Below are positions 11,921 through 21,925 of a stretch of DNA of 64,000 bases, piece by piece. The notes below the pieces were generated by a model. The model did no database searches. It worked only from the letters and a program-made list of their open reading frames with translations, and had not been told where the DNA came from. The first letter of the stretch is position 1. Every line of letters begins with the position of its first letter. The DNA comes from Siderastrea radians. Its lineage: Eukaryota > Cnidaria > Anthozoa > Scleractinia > Rhizangiidae. Both the position numbers and the translations under genes were made by a program. Where the stretch lies: positions 35,060,614 to 35,124,613 of the forward strand of contig OZ024894.1 in the NCBI GenBank assembly GCA_964017195.1, in the 5' to 3' direction.

Positions 11921-12640
11921 AGCAACTACGAAATATTGTATTGGAGTTGCAAATTCTTGTGGTTATTTTCGTGAGCTCTCGTGAGGATTCGCTGTTTGCG
12001 AGCTCTTCGGCATTCCCAAGGGTGGAACTTCGCTCTATTATCGAGCCATGTCAGAGACAGACTTTCGTTATTTTTAGGCGGTGATGTATCAGATAACTAG
12101 GCTGTCTGGGGATCCTGCTGTTCAGAGTGATAAATTATGTCATTTGTCAATGATTTCACGCTCAGAGATATTCAATATGTTGCGGTAAAATTGAAGAGAA
12201 ATAGCATCAGATCGCAGCGAACAACAGCGTGTTCTTAGAACAGTTTCTTGTCAAGAGCATATCAAGACAATACTTGTGTTGATTGTGAAGCATACACAGT
12301 CGTTAAGAACAGTCGATTTCCGGTTTTGATTACATAATAATTTTGTATGGTGCAATGTTTGATTTTGCTGATGTGACTGAAACTGGAATTCTGTGTTAGA
12401 ACATTCAGTTCACCTTTGGCGTCTTTTGTCCATTAACGACTGTTATTCAGGAGACACAGGAAACAAATGGGATAATTTGTTCGTTTAACTTGAGACGAAA
12501 AGGGACATCTTGTTATTCTATTTTGATGCAATACGAAGACGCTTTTTGAGTGAGATAATTGAAGGTTAACGGTCTCGGAAACCGAAAGACTGGGCGAAAA
12601 GCTTGGCTATTTATTGTCATTTTCAAATTCCTGACTAAAC
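11921..12640. other. Unassigned stretch
   Basis: About 700 bases between segment B copy 4 and the TAC microsatellite with no counterpart after copy 2 and no credible ORF. It may be an insertion or sequence lost from the other copies. Confidence 0.4.
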
Positions 12641-12654
12641 TAGCGATCAATTTC

Positions 12655-12695
12655 CACAACTACAACTACTACTACAACTACTATTACTACTACAG

Positions 12696-12736
<41 letters not shown>

Positions 12737-12800
12737 GCTAATACTGTTGCCCATTGCTCCTCCTGAGCATAGGCCACTAAGGACTTCTCTCCAACGTTCT
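12655..12800. repeat. TAC trinucleotide microsatellite with array flanks
   Basis: Some 25 ACT/TAC units, interrupted, followed by GCCCATTGCTCCTCCTGAGC and CTCTCCAACGTTCTCTG, the same flank as at 7.7 and 19.2 kb. Confidence 0.85.
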
Positions 12801-13048
12801 CTGTCCTGAGCTAGCCTCTCCGACTCTCTGTTATATCAGGAGATATATGTTACTGAAAAAAATTGCAATTTCAGACTCAAGAGCACAAACGGGGAATGAG
12901 AATATAGATTGACCAACTGAAAGCAGTTGCAAGTGTAACTGGACTAAGTGTTTTAAATTCTTCTCTTGTATTAATTCACTTTTACGTACACCGTAAACCG
13001 TAAGTGGATTTTTAAATCGAAAAGTGAAACTTCGCCTATTTGATACCC

Positions 13049-13454
13049 CCCGTATGGGGGTCTCCGGATTTTAAGTGACAGGGAGACGCGAGGGGTCTTT
13101 TTGGGTTTGAAATTCACGACGATTCTGAGATTGTTTGGGGTAAGAAAATTTTAGAAAATATTTTTTTTCGGGCAATCTGTAAGAATGACAACTAGATCTG
13201 GGAAAGTTTAATGCGATAGTGTGATAAATAAACAAACAAACACGACCACATGTAATCCCTTCTGAGTACTTGTACGGCTGAAAAATTCAGTATGGGTTTC
13301 TTGGGGGTTTTCATTTTGGTCCAGGGGACCTTATATATATATATTTTTTTGGGGGGGGGTGGGTGCGCTTCAAGCTCAAGGGATTTTTTTGGGTTTTAAT
13401 TTATGTGCCATTCGCACCTCCCCACCACTTGAAATCCAGGGCACCCCCCCGGGG
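13049..13454. mobile_element. hAT-like MITE with 8-bp target duplication
   Basis: Flanked by TTGATACC at 13041-13048 and 13455-13462. Segment A copy 1 has one TTGATACC (near 327) at this place, an empty site. The ends are inverted repeats: CCCCGTATGGGGGT... with GGATTTTAAGTGAC inside, and the inverse of CCACTTGAAATCCAGGGC...CCCCGGGG. Eight-base duplications fit hAT. A related end is at 48060-48160. It is noncoding apart from chance ORFs, about 406 bp. Confidence 0.85.
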
Positions 13455-13950
13455 TTGATACCTCGGTCTTTGCTTTACTCATCAAGACCCGCTAGACGTC
13501 ACCCTCAGAAGCTCTCGACATGGGACTAACAAACAAGCGACCGTAAAAAGTTGGTTTTGGCAAAAAGGAGAAAGTTCCAGTCAGCAAAGAATTACACAAT
13601 TAGTCCATCATTTTAAAGAATAGTGATAAATAAAAATACTTCCCTCTTCGCCTTAGCTCGCAGATCACAGGTAGCCCAGGTTCACGCGTACGTTTGAGGA
13701 AGCGAGGTGTTGTGTGAGTCGGAACGTGACCTTCAGCGAAAGGGGTATTGGGTTACATGGCAAAATGTAATAAGAATCGCCGCAAAATGAAATACTAACG
13801 CAAAATGTAATAACATCAAAGCAAAATATAACAACTTTTCAACACAAAATGTAATAACTTATCTAACGCATGATGTAATAAAGCAAAATGTAATAACTCT
13901 CGACTGACATGTATGGTAATTTCGAAATCAGTATTATGACGCAGTGGCGT

Positions 13951-14051
13951 TAGCCTGCGAATACAGCCGCCTCTCATTCACGTCCCGCAACGAAGAGCGA
14001 ATCGCTCTTCGTTGCGGGACGTGAATGAGAGGCGGCTGTATTCGCAGGCTA
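13951..14051. mobile_element. Perfect 101-bp foldback element, TAGCCTG ends
   Basis: Two 50-base arms starting TAGCCTGCGAATACAGCCGC are exact inverse copies around a single central A. Flanking direct repeats CAGTGGCGT (13942-13950 and 14052-14060) form a 9-bp target duplication. Shares the TAGCCTG end and 9-bp duplication length with the element at 50300-50498. It sits inside the iteron element. Confidence 0.9.
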
Positions 14052-14154
14052 CAGTGGCGTTTACCTAATGTAGGTTATACGAGAATTGAATAATAGGTGG
14101 ACAGGTTTTGTTCTCAACTCTTAAAAGCCTTAGATTGGGAGACTGATGCTCCCT

Positions 14155-14499
14155 TACCGTATTCAGTACTCGCCATGGCGCTTATTAAATGTTTGGACTT
14201 TTTGGTGCAGCGCTTATTCAAGGGCGGCGCCTAATCGGGGGTGGCGCTTAGTAAAAAAATCATCTAAAACAATCATTTTTGGATAAAAAATAACTGCTTT
14301 TTTTAATGTAATAGGAATAAAGAGACTCACTTTAAAAACTCTGTAGATTGGAATCAGGTAGTACTTCGGGGTGTAACCCCCTTCATACTTTCATAATCTT
14401 CCGCTCTAGAGCTCATGTGCTTCGAATAAGCGTCGCGTTGTTATTGAGGGGTGCTGCGCTTATTCGTGGGTGGAGCTTATTTTTCGAGTAAATAAGGTA
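14155..14499. mobile_element. MITE with TACCNTATT ends
   Basis: Left end TACCGTATTCAGTACTCG..GGCGCTTATT and right end the inverse of TACCTTATTTACTCG..AATAAGCGC. Internal GGCGCTTA motifs repeat. A TA-type target is likely. Nested in the iteron element. Noncoding. Confidence 0.65.
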
Positions 14500-16099
14500 T
14501 ATGACTGAAACATATCGGTATGTGCCACTCCAAAGTGTATGGTTTTTTCAAGCCTCTCTGGTCTGGAGTAGGGTAAAAATTGGGACCATATTAGTCTGGT
14601 ATGAAATAGGGAAAACTATTAACCTCTTTGGTCTGAATATACTGATGACCAACTAACAGGGTTAGGTATCGAGCAGTTGGCGGCATTCCAATACTGGTCG
14701 CAATACAGTAGCATATTTGCTACTTCGATTCAATTATTGCAATTATTGCATTATTTAGTTATGACCCTCCCCTTTGTAGCCCCAGCCCATCCCCGCCAAT
14801 AATCTGCTTGAATACACTTGAATGCCTACTTGAATATAATGTAGACCTCTGATTTAGTACTTTGACTTCTCGTACCGACTTGTATTACATTTTCCGTTAT
14901 TACATTATGTGTTGGAAAAGTTACTACATTTTGCGTGGAAAAGTTATTACATTTTGCGTCGAATACTTTATTACATTTTGCGTCGATGTTATTACATTTT
15001 GCGTTAGTATTACATTTTGCGGCGATTATTACATTTTGCAGTGTAACACGGCCTTTTGAACGTATGGAACATTTGAACGTATGCTTTACTAAAAGCAAAA
15101 TTTCAACATTTATTCAAAAAAAAGAGTAAAAGAACTTAACTCTTGGGTATTCCTTTGTGGTTTGCGTTGTCTTGCCGTTTTGAGCTTCTCTTGTCACCTG
15201 TGTTATTACCGTCCTTTTATTATGATTTTATTATTGGTAATATTTTCTCAACGTCTTCCATATTATCTTGCTTGTGGAATCCTCCGGAAGGGCAAAATTT
15301 GGCGCTCAGCCCCAGACTTGACCGTCGGTTTTGCCATCTTAATTGAACGACACCTGAAGCGGCGGCCGTTTGCTTTTTGACACAAGACTGTGCTTCGAGG
15401 GATCGACCTATTGACGATTGAATCACACAGAAAAGTAAGGAATTAATCCTTGTTGAAATATAATGAGGCTTGAACGCGCTGCCTGGATTAAGTTATTCTC
15501 TAGGATTAAGGCGAAGTTCAGCGAGCACTTCGAGCCGATCTTCAAATCTCGGTTACGTTGGTCAAATTTGAATCCGAGCTTTCCAACCTTTCTTGCTCGT
15601 TAAACAACCTCCAGAACCTTGGAGAAGCGGTAAAAAAACACAGACAACACGCTTCAGGTTTTTCAAACTTTATTTTGATTTGAAGGAAAACCGGTGATTA
15701 CTTTCGATCTGAAATTCTGAGAAATTCTGGTCCCTGCAAATTTTTATATCTGATTACGCTATAGCTACCTGCGTGTGGTATGAATGATAAATAATTAATT
15801 CCGCGCTTTCTCGAAACGTGACTTTGGGCTGCCTATGAACAGATAAGTGCAGAGTACTTGTCGTGAGATCGGAGTGTCGTGGGCTCGATACCCACTCGGA
15901 GTGTTTTGTCGCTTTTGCTGTTCCGGTATAATGTTCTGTTTCTATTCCCGGGATATCACATGCTAACCTTCTGTTGATTGACATTTTATTAAGTACTCCA
16001 AAGGCCATATTTCTAAACAGGAAGTTTACAGCAGGGGAACAAAGTGATCAGCAAGGTTATCGCATAAAAGACATGGGCATTTGTGACCAGCATGCAGAC

Positions 16100-16138
16100 A
16101 TGAACAACTCTGGAACTGATGATGACAAGACATTGTGA
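16100..16138 (+). pseudogene. Receptor start relic joined to segment B
   Basis: The leader AGGAAGTTTACA...CAGACATGAACAACTCTGG is homologous to receptor 1 leader and first codons (MNNS), but after nine codons (MNNSGTDDD) the sequence becomes AAGACATTGTGATAGATTTAACATGAAG, which belongs to segment B (compare 3745 and 5435). The whole rest of the receptor and about 100 bases of segment B were lost in one deletion. Translation would stop after 12 codons. Confidence 0.8.
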
Positions 16139-16207
16139 TAGATTTAACATGAAGAATAACGGAAACTGTAAATAGAACAAAGCACCTGCTCTTCCGTTAT
16201 AAGAGGG

Positions 16208-16466
16208 CGTGTTCTATCGAGCTTTCTACAAGATGGATGCATGGGCTATGTAATTCTTAGTCTCTGTAAATATAAATAGATCATTTTAAATTACTCTTTT
16301 TTATGTACGTAGTTTTTTAGTTATTTTATGTATATGTGTCACAGTTAATTTTATATTTTTCATTGTTATTATTATAATGTTATATTATTACGTTTTTGTA
16401 GTTTACGTTAGGTGTCCCCCTGCTAGACAGTTTGACAAGTTAATAAAGTTTTTATTCTATTCTATT
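16208..16466 (+). mobile_element. CR1/L2-like LINE 3' end
   Basis: An insertion absent from the other segment B copies. It is T-rich, ends GTTAATAAAGTTTTTATTC followed by TATTCTATTC, the short-tandem tail type of CR1/L2-group LINEs. No coding part remains (strong 5' truncation). A target duplication is not clear. Confidence 0.65.
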
Positions 16467-16786
16467 CAGCAGCCTAGGTCAAAGCAAACACGATATGCAT
16501 GCAAATGAAAAATTTAACGACAGGTTCCCTGACTGTCAACTATATTTTCACTTGGATCCATAGCGTTTACTCTTTGCTGTGCATACTTTGATCGATGATT
16601 ACTTCGTCCTATTTAATGAATCTTTATTGAAATGTGGAAAGAAAATAAACTTTGTCTCCACGCAGGTGTTTCAGTTTCTTTTGTTGTCTACTCCAGAATC
16701 CTTGCTTTTAGGCTGCTCAGTGAAACTGAAATGTAACGGGTGGATAATAGACTATTTAAACAATGTAGTTCTTCTGTTGAAGACAC

Positions 16787-17284
16787 TATGATATGATCAC
16801 CGGGTTGCCCCAGGAAATTTGATGTTCACAACAAATATTAGCCCGAGAACGTAGTTCGGGAGCTTATATGAAGTGTCCGAGGGAACCTATCACACGTAGG
16901 GCCTGAGACAGAAGGACTCTATTGTGTTTATCGTACAACGCCAAATTCAATTAATAATGATTTGGAGATACATAAACAAGTAAAAACTAACGAGATTAAG
17001 TTCCAACGTTTCGGCGACTTCATGACCTGAACTCAACGTGAACGCTCCTTAACTCGCACTGTATTCATCAAATCATTCCTTGATAATGGCGTCATGAAGT
17101 CGCCGAAACGTTGCAACTTAATCTCGTTAGTTTTTACTTGTTTATGTAACGCCAAATTTTGAGCGAAAATTGCCAAAAACGGGCACTATGCGCTGATATG
17201 CGCCCGCTGAGGAGAGACACTATAGTGTCATGTGATCGATTTCGACCGATGGGAGTACGCCAAATTTTAGCGTTGTGCTATAAT
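16787..17284. mobile_element. Composite insertion in segment B copy 5
   Basis: Sequence absent from other segment B copies, bordered by TTCTGTTGAAG and TTTTTCTGAAG. It contains short dyads (GAGAACGTAGTTCGGG) and GACACTAT at both inner edges (16787 and 17216). A second, foldback element lies inside (16971-17146). It has no coding region and is not assigned to a family. Confidence 0.45.
16948..17147. mobile_element. Foldback insertion with 11-bp target duplication
   Basis: Arms at 16971-17026 and 17091-17146 are 56-base inverted repeats, nearly identical (CATAAACAAGTAAAAACTAA...). The direct repeat AACGCCAAATT flanks it at 16937-16947 and 17148-17158. The arms include ATGAAGTCGCCGAAACGTTG, which resembles the CGAAACG tails of Penelope-like elements, so this could be two inverted Penelope tails. 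Confidence 0.7.
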
Positions 17285-17816
17285 TTTTCTGAAGTACGTA
17301 AGTTTGTAAAAAAAACGGTTTCCGCAGTAAAAGGGGTCCATTTGCAAACAGGATTTCGTATAAGCAAGTTAAAATTCAGCTTCATCAAAACACGAACCAG
17401 ATCCCTGACCATTTTGTGGTTTATTGATTTTACTCATTGCTTCCCTGTAGGGTAGCTTCACCTTTATTTATTTCATGAAGATTACACAATTAATGCTATG
17501 TTACCACCAGCAAATAACAAGTACTAATCGCCAGTGACTATCATTTAGAGTTCATTACTGTGCCAACGTATCGGCAAGATATACTGATTATTGACCAGTC
17601 TTGGGTGACAAACCCGACATCCTACCTGTTTCGTCAATACGCCATTTTAATTTGTGATTATGCTTTTAATAAATTCAACCACTACGACTCTTCGCGACTG
17701 CTCTCAGGTTTTGTGAAGCACTATAAATTTTGGCAGTAAAATTGAATGAACAGTTCATGCTTCCAAATAATCTTTATCCGAAGTTTGCATCAAGGAATCA
17801 AGGAATCGCTGTCTAA

Positions 17817-18132
17817 GGGGCCGATTACATGGCGAATTTCAGCCCGGGCTGAGATTTCAGCTCGGCTTCCTGAACAAATCTTGTTAAAAAGACGTTTGCG
17901 ATTACATGAAGAGAGTTTCAGCCCGGGCTAAATTTCAGCCCGGTCAAACGGGCTGAGAAACCTCATGTAATCGCATTCAAATTTCAGCCCGGGCTGAAAT
18001 ATGACCTTGGGCATGCGCACCGCTTGAGTTGTGAATGCAAAACTTTCCTGCAACCTTTTCCCGCCCAATTTTAAACATTGCGCCCGCAAGAAAATTTCAG
18101 CCCGGGCTGAAATTCGCCATGTAATCGACCCC
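17817..18132. mobile_element. PIF/Harbinger-like MITE, TAA target duplication
   Basis: TIRs GGGGCCGATTACATGGCGAA and its inverse ending TAATCGACCCC differ by one base over 36. TAA at 17814-17816 and 18133-18135 is a 3-bp duplication; copy 2 of segment B has the empty site CTGTCCAAGATATTAAG near 7060. The internal sequence repeats the motif TTTCAGCCCGGGCTGA several times. Three-base TWA duplications with G-rich ends fit PIF/Harbinger. 316 bp, noncoding. Confidence 0.88.
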
Positions 18133-18206
18133 TAAGATATTAAGATAAAAACCCAACCGGTCTACTACTTTTTTAGCAGGGTAGTGGGATGGGTGGAGGC
18201 TGCAAA

Positions 18207-18652
18207 TTTCCCTTTCGTAAACGGTCGTTACCATTTTTAAGACACTTGGAAAATTTTTGAACTGTTATTGGAAGTTTTTCTACTAAAAAGAAAAACATTC
18301 ACAACCCAGATTCGAACCCGGTCCTTTTGTACACTAATCTCTCTCCCTTACCACTACACTACCACGCCAATCCGCCACAAATCCGAAAAAGTAAAGTAAA
18401 TATTATAATTAACTGTCTTTCATAACTGATACATCTATAATAGATGACCCTAGCCCTTTCCAGAACTTTTAACGTAAATTCAACTTGGGCTTAAACTTTG
18501 TTATTTCTAAGGCTATTTAAAAATGTATTTGTTACCTTATTGTGACTTAATCCAGAGCATAAATTACATCTACCATGACAAAAGGTTTGGTTACCAATGA
18601 TGGCATCGACCGTCAAAAATGGCAACGACCGTTTACGAAAGGGAAATAGGCG
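18207..18652 (-). mobile_element. TIR element with tRNA-like Pol III promoter, copy 1
   Basis: Ends are inverted repeats (TTTCCCTTTCGTAAACGGTC and inverse, 31 bases). On the minus strand 18368-18300 reads GGCGTGGTAGTGTAGTGGTA ... GGACCGGGTTCGAATCTGGG, with A-box- and B-box-like motifs spaced as in a tRNA. A second full copy is at 45260-45704. The insertion splits segment B copy 5 where copy 2 is continuous (GGTGGAGCCGATATCC near 7130). GAGGC occurs on both sides, but the target duplication is not clean here. Confidence 0.8.
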
Positions 18653-19169
18653 GAGGCGATATCCTGCTTGTTTGGTAGGGAATTGGCGATTTGAAGTATG
18701 GCAATTGAAAGCTCTAACCCGGTGCAATTAAGCAGTTGTCGTTAAAATTCAATAAGTACAGATCACAGGGGCGTAGCTACCTGTACACCAGTACGCACGT
18801 GCGTACCTGAAAAGATCAGTGTAAGATTAATAAAAACAAAAACAAAATAGATAAAAACAAAGCAATGGAAAAAAGGTGCAATTGTTTATGTTTCTCCGAT
18901 TTACTGTGTTCAAATATTTTTTATTTTTCAAAACAAAATGCAGTGTCTTTCCCCGATGATATTGCCACACGCGATATCTGAAGATGGGGTCAGCACAACC
19001 AAGAGAGATGATTACCTCACCATACTGAGGCAAAAAGGAAATTTAATCAAATCACTCGCATGAAAACGACTTGGGAGACGGGGTAGGGTGGATATATTCC
19101 ATTCGGAAAACTGTGCGTACCTCTGTAAAGTTTCTAGCTACACCCCTGGATCATGATCATTATTAATAC

Positions 19170-19186
19170 TCTTCAACCATCTGGTA

Positions 19187-19225
<39 letters not shown>

Positions 19226-19270
19226 AACTACTACCCATTGCTCCTCCTGGAGCATAGCCAACCAAAGAAA
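19170..19270. repeat. ACT trinucleotide microsatellite with array flanks
   Basis: About 14 CTA/ACT units between TCTGGTATACTAC and CCCATTGCTCCTCCTGGAGC; third copy of the microsatellite module of the array. Confidence 0.85.
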
Positions 19271-19385
19271 CATCAAGCAGGTATCTGACTTATCGGATTC
19301 CCAGACGGCAATCTTGCAAAACAGTTTTTTGTAGCTTAACAGACGATTTTCTGTGTGTTTAAATAAAATTTTTCATTACATTACA
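19271..19385 (+). mobile_element. Short insertion ending in ATTACATTAC
   Basis: Interrupts the microsatellite flank CCAAAGATTTCTTTCAAACG, intact at 7743-7760. It ends TTTCATTACATTACA, a short tandem tail suggesting a 5'-truncated LINE or SINE. About 115 bp. Confidence 0.5.
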
Positions 19386-19599
19386 AGATTTCTTTCAAAC
19401 GTTCTCTGCCCTGAGCTAGACTCTCCAATACAATTAAAACGGCCATTACGCAAAACAGCAGCAGTTACTGACAGAGGCAACAGCAATTGCAAAAACAACA
19501 ACACAAACGATTGCCTGAAGCAAATTTTCTTTGTTTAATACCATGCCATCATAATGGAAAGATATACAGATTATTAATCAATCCTTTGGGGAAGATGGT

Positions 19600-19830
19600 G
19601 CGCTATTGCTCAAATAGGTGGCCAACGATATGTTCGAAGACAATGAAATGTGTTGTGGTAAAAACGGGCCATGTCGAATTTTGCAGATTTTGCAGTGAAC
19701 CCACCAATCACAGCCGACTATCGTGATAGATGTGGTGGTGCGTAGCCAATCGACCCTCATCGCTTGAAGAAGACTTACAGCAAGCAGTCGAAACGTCGCG
19801 ATGTACAACTCAAGTAATCACATCGTGAGA
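19600..19830 (+). mobile_element. Penelope-like element tail with hammerhead-like fold
   Basis: Positions 19758-19803 can fold as: stem I CATCGC with GCGATG (6 pairs), then TTGAAGA in place of the hammerhead CTGANGA, stem II GACT with AGTC around a ten-base loop, then GAAACGTC. GAAACGTC directly before the 3' arm of stem I is the minimal stem III arrangement known from Penelope-like elements. No protein-coding part is recognisable, so this is a relic. Confidence 0.45.
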
Positions 19831-20745
19831 CAAACGATCAACTTATGATAGCCTACCAAAGGACGGCATAGCAAGAAAAAAAAGGAGGGCGAAGTGACGT
19901 TTAAAGTGACTACCGCAGCACGATTTATGTTCCAGTTACAGTATTGAGAACGTAAATTCCCAAAGAACACAACAGTTTGGGATTCTAAAAGGTAGTCGTT
20001 GGTAGCATCAGCGAACTTTGGGAACTAACAACCTCCTTTCCTCAGAAATTTTGAACTTATTAAAAGAGTAGACATTTTGGGAACCTAAAGCTCTCAGTAC
20101 TACTTTTTTTTCCCACCATGTGAATTATTTCCCTCGCAACAGGATTTCGCCCAAGCATGTCACCCTTCTGTTCCACTTACTTCTAAAACCTTAAACCGTT
20201 CTAGCCCTTAACACACGTTACATACTTAACGTCATTTCTAGCTTTTTTAACGTGTATATATAAAAGACTTAAGTTTTAGTGTTCTGACACGTTGTACATC
20301 TCGATATTTTTTACTTCTGCATAAATGTGTTTTTATTTTCTCTGTCTAACAAAAAATTGCTTCCCATAGTGAGGGGTTATCTTTAGTCGTGCCCATTTCT
20401 TTTGAAAAGAAATCTGGCTATTGTTGTCAAATCATAGTTAATAAAAGAATCTGGTTATGAAGCTCAGTTAAGTCCTTTGTCTTATGTTTTTGTTACCGTT
20501 TTTAGCCTTGAAGGTGCACAAACAACAAAAGGTTTTGAATTTTGCAAGAGCAACTAACCAATAAGAATGTCACTGTTAAGTTATTCAGCCATAGTGTGCA
20601 AACGTAAAACAAAAGATTGTGCACTGTCGTACTACTTTCAACATAAATTGCAGCACCTTTGTTAAGGCCTTTCAAACTTGCTAAGTTTCATAACCAGTCC
20701 CTCGAGTAACTATGGTCAAATGCAGCAATAGAATTCTTACTCCTG
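19831..20745. other. Unassigned stretch
   Basis: No gene or element recognised. AT-rich, with no ORF of interest on either strand. Confidence 0.4.
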
Positions 20746-20748
20746 GGT

Positions 20749-20972
20749 CCGGTTGTTCGAAAGTCGGTTAACGCTAACCCGGGATTAAAAGTTAACCACA
20801 ATTCCTGTTTCTCTTGTTAAAGAGAGTTTTCAAAACTAATATTTACTGGCCCGTTTGAAAGCAACCATGGTTGAAAAGTAGGGAAAAAACGATTTACAGA
20901 AATCGCTTGGCTATAAAACTGGGTTAAAAAATGACACTAATCTTGAGTTAGCTTAATCCTGTATTGAACAAC
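20749..20972. mobile_element. MITE with GGTTGTTCRA ends
   Basis: Left end CCGGTTGTTCGAAAGTCGG and the inverse of the right end, CTGGTTGTTCAATACAGG; inside, GCTAACCCGGGATTAA and TTGAGTTAGCTTAATCC also pair. About 224 bp, noncoding. Target duplication not seen. Confidence 0.6.
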
Positions 20973-21925
20973 CAGTCTCTGATCTTCAGTGGAAGAGGAT
21001 TCCGAAGCCTTTGGCTGCACTGTAAAGGAATTATCATCTAGGGTAGCCTTGGATTACAACAAGAATTATAATGTTCTAAAATTATAGCGTAAAGCAGCAG
21101 GCTTAGGAACCTAAATGTGTCAGCAAAATCCCATAAATATCTTAAAACAATGGTCATGTCGTCAGCCTGGAAATCTCATACAAGCGTGTAAAGGATAACG
21201 TTTTGATTCTCATACCATGCAAATTAACTGATGTGTTTACATAGATTTTAAACTAAAAGAAACCCAGTCAAATGATGTTCGATTGTTTTTTTCAGCTGAA
21301 GCAAGCACGTTGACAATGGCGTTAAAAAGCCGGGGTATTAAACAAGTGGTATGATTGGCAAAACACTGACTTTGTACGTGCGTTATACGTTTTGGTACAT
21401 TTCTCTGTCGTACTCTGTAAAACAACGACCTGTAATGAGCAAATATAGAGTTCTTTGAAGAACGTGCAAGCACAACAGTGACTTTTTCTTTTCCTCTCTC
21501 AACTTGAAAACTATTCCTACCAATTCACTCCCTTATTTGGCCAAATTGTAATATTTAAACAACTTAGAATAGCTCAAGTAAAACGTATTTATGTCTTGAA
21601 GTAACGTTATCGTTGCACTCCTCGTCATGAGGGCTTGAGCTCCCTATGAGGCCTTTTTTTTCAATTACTCAAACATGACGCTACACAGTTCCCTCTTGAG
21701 ATGTTTTCTCCTTTTTAAAAGGCCGCATTTTGACATTTACGGTCGATCCCAGGCTATCGGTTTTACAAAAAGGTGGTGAAGTAGCTCCAATTATCCTATT
21801 TATAAGGCTTTTGCCTGATGATATATTTCCTCTTCTAATCGGTGTAAAATGAAGCGGTTCTGAAGGATACCAGTTCTGGCAGGCTGTCGTCTCTTCTGAA
21901 TGCTGAAACCTTTTTCTTTATGCAT

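Larger units (their letters stand above)
13762..15045. mobile_element. Non-autonomous DNA transposon with inverted iteron arrays
   Basis: The left 170 bases hold about seven copies of CAAAATGTAATAA or close variants in direct orientation; the right 170 bases hold about eight copies of the inverse, TTATTACATTTTG. The outermost blocks are themselves inverted repeats (iterons separated by TCGCCG, ACTAACG and CATC in the same order). The element interrupts segment A after GGGTTACATGG; the uninterrupted sequence is at 670-690, and TTACATGG / TAACACGG at the borders may be a diverged 8-bp duplication. It contains no transposase but carries two nested insertions (13951-14051 and 14155-14499). Iterons at both ends are probably transposase binding sites. 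Confidence 0.8.
12955..16100 (+). repeat. Duplicated upstream segment A, copy 2
   Basis: Second copy of the 200-2450 block, extended to about 3.1 kb by insertions at 13049-13454 and 13762-15045. Homology before, between and after these runs from TTCTTCTCTTGTATTAATTC at 12958 to the receptor start at 16100. The functional receptor expected after it is missing. Confidence 0.75.
16139..18760 (+). repeat. Segment B, copy 5, with several insertions
   Basis: Fragments homologous to copies 1, 2 and 4 (16139-16207, 16467-16786, 17285-17816, 18136-18200, 18653-18760) are separated by a LINE tail, a composite element, a Harbinger-like MITE and a tRNA-bearing element. The last part (GGCGATATCCTGCTTGTTTGG near 18656) continues the order of copy 2 exactly. 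Confidence 0.75.
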
